From Clostridiales bacterium (GTDB taxonomy: Bacteria; Bacillota; Clostridia; Oscillospirales; Oscillospiraceae): DNA of 6,896 nt. Shown here piece by piece: positions 5,198 through 6,896 of the stretch. Position 1 is the first letter of the stretch, and each line of letters begins with the position of its first letter. The notes below the pieces were generated by a model that saw only the letters and a program-made list of their open reading frames with translations, was not told where the DNA came from and did no database searches. The DNA is taken from the NCBI GenBank assembly GCA_004556755.1, contig SFFW01000024.1:1-6896 (forward strand). Reading direction: 5' to 3'. The position numbers and the translations under genes are program-made.

Positions 5198-6896
5198 TTA
5201 TTTGTACATCTCGATGAGACGCTGCAGGTGTTCAAACCTTGCCTTTGCGTTCTCCTCGGACGCCTCGAACAGGGTCTCCGCACGGTCGGGGAACTCACGG
5301 GTGAGTCTGCTGTAACGTGCCTCGTTCATGAGGAAGTCCTTGTAGCCGCCGGCGGGAGCCTTGCTGTCCAGCGTGAATCTGCCGTCCTCGGCAGCGGGAT
5401 TGTAGCGGAACAGGTTCCAGTAGCCGCACTCGACAGCCTTCTTCATCTCGGACTGGCAGTTGGTCATGCCGCCCTTGATGGAGTGCATCTCACAGGGTGC
5501 GTATGCAATGATGATGGACGGTCCCTTGTACGCCTCGGCCTCTCTTATGGCCTTGAGGGTCTGGATGGAGTTTGCGCCCATTGCGATCTGTGCAACGTAG
5601 ACATAGCCGTAGGTCATTGCAATCTCCGCCAGGGACTTGGACTTTATCTCCTTGCCCGCTGCGGCGAACTGTGCGACCTGACCGATGTTCGATGCCTTCG
5701 ATGCCTGACCGCCGGTGTTGGAGTACACCTCGGTGTTGAATACGAAGATGTTGACGTCCTCACCGCTTGCAAGAACGTGGTCAACGCCGCCGAAGCCGAT
5801 GTCGAACGCCCAGCCGTCGCCGCCGAATATCCAGCAGCTCTTGCGATTTAAGTAAGCACTGCCGGCAAGGATCTCGGAAGCGAGAGTGCAGGCGGGGCAG
5901 TCGCAGTTGACGCCGCCGTTTGCCTTGACCTCTTCCATGTGTGCCTTCATCTCGACAGCCTTGTCGCCGAAGTATTCCTTCGCCTTGTCGGAGCCGAGGA
6001 ATGCGATGCAGTCGTCTGCGGAGACGATGCTGTCCTTAAGCTCTGCGATGTAAGCCTTTGCCGCTGCCTGGTTTGCCTCGGTATCGTCGTAGGTATCGAG
6101 CCATGCCTGCGCTGCGGCCTTAAGCTCTGCGCAGCAGCCGGGGAGAGCGACCAGCTCTTCGGTCTTTGCCTTGAGGTCGTCTCTTATCTTCTTCTGACCG
6201 AGGTACATACCGAGACCATGCTCTGCGTTGTCCTCAAACAGGCTGTTTGCCCATGCGGGACCTTTGCCTTCCTTGTTGACGGTGTAGGGAGAGGTCGCAG
6301 CGGGTCCGCCCCAGATGGAGGAGCAGCCGGTCGCATTGGAGATCATCATGTGATCGCCGAAAAGCTGAGTTACGAGACGGGCGTAGCTGGTCTCGGCACA
6401 GCCTGCGCAGGAACCGGAGAACTCAAGGTAGGGCTGCTTAAACTGGCTGCCCTTGACGGTGCTGTCCTGAAGCTCCTTCTTCTCTGCGACCTTGGATACC
6501 ATGTAATCGAATACGGGCTGCTTATCCGCCTGGGATTCCAGTCCGACCATCTTGAGGCTCTTGGTGGGGCAAACGCCGACACAGACGCCGCAGCCCATGC
6601 AGTCCATGGGAGAGATCGCCATGGTGTACTTGTAAACGCCCTTGCCCTTGCCTGCCTTGACATCAACGATGTCGGCGCCTGCGGGAGCGGCTGCCGCCTC
6701 GTCCTCGGTCAGTGCGAAGGGACGGATGGTGGCGTGGGGGCAAACGTAAGCGCACTGGTTGCACTGTACGCAGGTTGCGGAGTTCCATTCGGGTACGAAA
6801 GCGGAGACGCCTCTCTTTTCATATGCGGATGCGCCCAGCTCAAAGGTGCCGTCGGCGTGGTTCACGAATGCGGATACCGGCAGCGAGTCGCCGTCC
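5198..6896 (-). CDS. nifJ: Pyruvate:ferredoxin (flavodoxin) oxidoreductase, C-terminal 565 residues, truncated by the window edge
   Basis: Oxidises pyruvate with CoA to acetyl-CoA and CO2, passing electrons to ferredoxin; a central cytosolic enzyme of anaerobes. The frame stays open to base 6896, so about 650 N-terminal residues lie outside. The GTG at 6865 is internal, because DGDSLPVSAF precedes it in frame as in homologues. Counting from the codon at 6895, two 4Fe-4S motifs hold C42/45/48/52 and C99/102/105/109. Proximal-cluster ligands are C163, C166, C191 and C468. The thiamine-diphosphate/Mg site is GDGWAFD (359-365) with T388 and V390 in NTEVYSNTGGQ. Spacings C163-C191 (28), D360-T388 (28) and D360-C468 (108) equal those recalled for the Desulfovibrio africanus enzyme, but C191-D360 is 46 residues longer. 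The protein ends at EHLQRLIEMYK, without the C-terminal oxygen-protecting extension of D. africanus. The symbol could equally be porA or por. Confidence 0.96.
   Translation of the reverse strand, partial: DGDSLPVSAFVNHADGTFELGASAYEKRGVSAFVPEWNSATCVQCNQCAYVCPHATIRPFALTEDEAAAAPAGADIVDVKAGKGKGVYKYTMAISPMDCMGCGVCVGVCPTKSLKMVGLESQADKQPVFDYMVSKVAEKKELQDSTVKGSQFKQPYLEFSGSCAGCAETSYARLVTQLFGDHMMISNATGCSSIWGGPAATSPYTVNKEGKGPAWANSLFEDNAEHGLGMYLGQKKIRDDLKAKTEELVALPGCCAELKAAAQAWLDTYDDTEANQAAAKAYIAELKDSIVSADDCIAFLGSDKAKEYFGDKAVEMKAHMEEVKANGGVNCDCPACTLASEILAGSAYLNRKSCWIFGGDGWAFDIGFGGVDHVLASGEDVNIFVFNTEVYSNTGGQASKASNIGQVAQFAAAGKEIKSKSLAEIAMTYGYVYVAQIAMGANSIQTLKAIREAEAYKGPSIIIAYAPCEMHSIKGGMTNCQSEMKKAVECGYWNLFRYNPAAEDGRFTLDSKAPAGGYKDFLMNEARYSRLTREFPDRAETLFEASEENAKARFEHLQRLIEMYK

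Noticed and set aside
6863..6865. GTG at 6865 as the true start of a shorter ferredoxin-like protein
   Set aside because: The frame remains open upstream to the edge with DGDSLPVSAF, a sequence typical of the interior of PFOR just before the ferredoxin-like domain. No SD precedes the GTG.
1..6896. CRISPR arrays, insertion sequences, tRNA or rRNA genes, toxin-antitoxin or defence modules
   Set aside because: No repeat-spacer series, transposase, cloverleaf or such protein motifs were seen. Apart from the 40-537 spacer the window is filled by standard metabolic genes.

Overview
The window is a housekeeping stretch of a strictly anaerobic, fairly GC-rich Firmicute, most likely a gut-type Clostridia/Oscillospirales relative. 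This rests on four observations: a one-chain pyruvate:ferredoxin oxidoreductase; QueH together with a QueT-type ECF S-component, a pairing usual in Firmicutes; strong GGAGG ribosome binding sites with consensus sigma-A promoters; and coding regions rich in G/C third positions beside AT-rich spacers. Genus-level assignment is not possible from this sequence.

Layout. Bases 1-39 hold the first 13 codons of an unidentified minus-strand gene that runs off the left edge, preceded by an extended -10 promoter and an SD. Bases 40-537 carry no confident gene. They hold an 89-codon minus-strand open frame without a usable start, a perfect 13-bp hairpin (336-368) and an 11-bp inverted repeat (492-539) that includes the guaA stop codon. 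Bases 538-3986 are a tight four-gene minus-strand operon read queH -> queT -> nadE -> guaA: epoxyqueuosine reductase, queuosine-precursor transporter S-component, NAD+ synthetase and GMP synthetase. It is driven by a textbook promoter (TTGACA-17-TATAAT) at 4027-4055. Back to back with it is an extended -10 promoter for galE (UDP-glucose 4-epimerase, plus strand, 4127-5143). galE converges on the 3' end of a pyruvate:ferredoxin oxidoreductase gene (minus strand, 5198 to beyond 6896). The two share a perfect bidirectional terminator at 5151-5188.

How the genes work together. QueT and QueH belong to one pathway, the final maturation of queuosine in tRNA from an imported deazaguanine. NadE and GuaA both close nucleotide pathways with an ATP-pyrophosphatase (PP-loop) amidation or amination step. 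The operon thus groups precursor uptake, tRNA modification and nucleotide cofactor synthesis. GalE (sugar nucleotides) and PFOR (acetyl-CoA and reduced ferredoxin from pyruvate) are separate units.

I found no mobile element, CRISPR array, RNA gene or clearly new system. The items most worth a second look are a 46-residue cysteine-containing expansion in the PFOR catalytic region, the SGGKDC variant of the NadE P-loop, the back-to-back promoters, and the unexplained 135-404 open frame with its hairpin.
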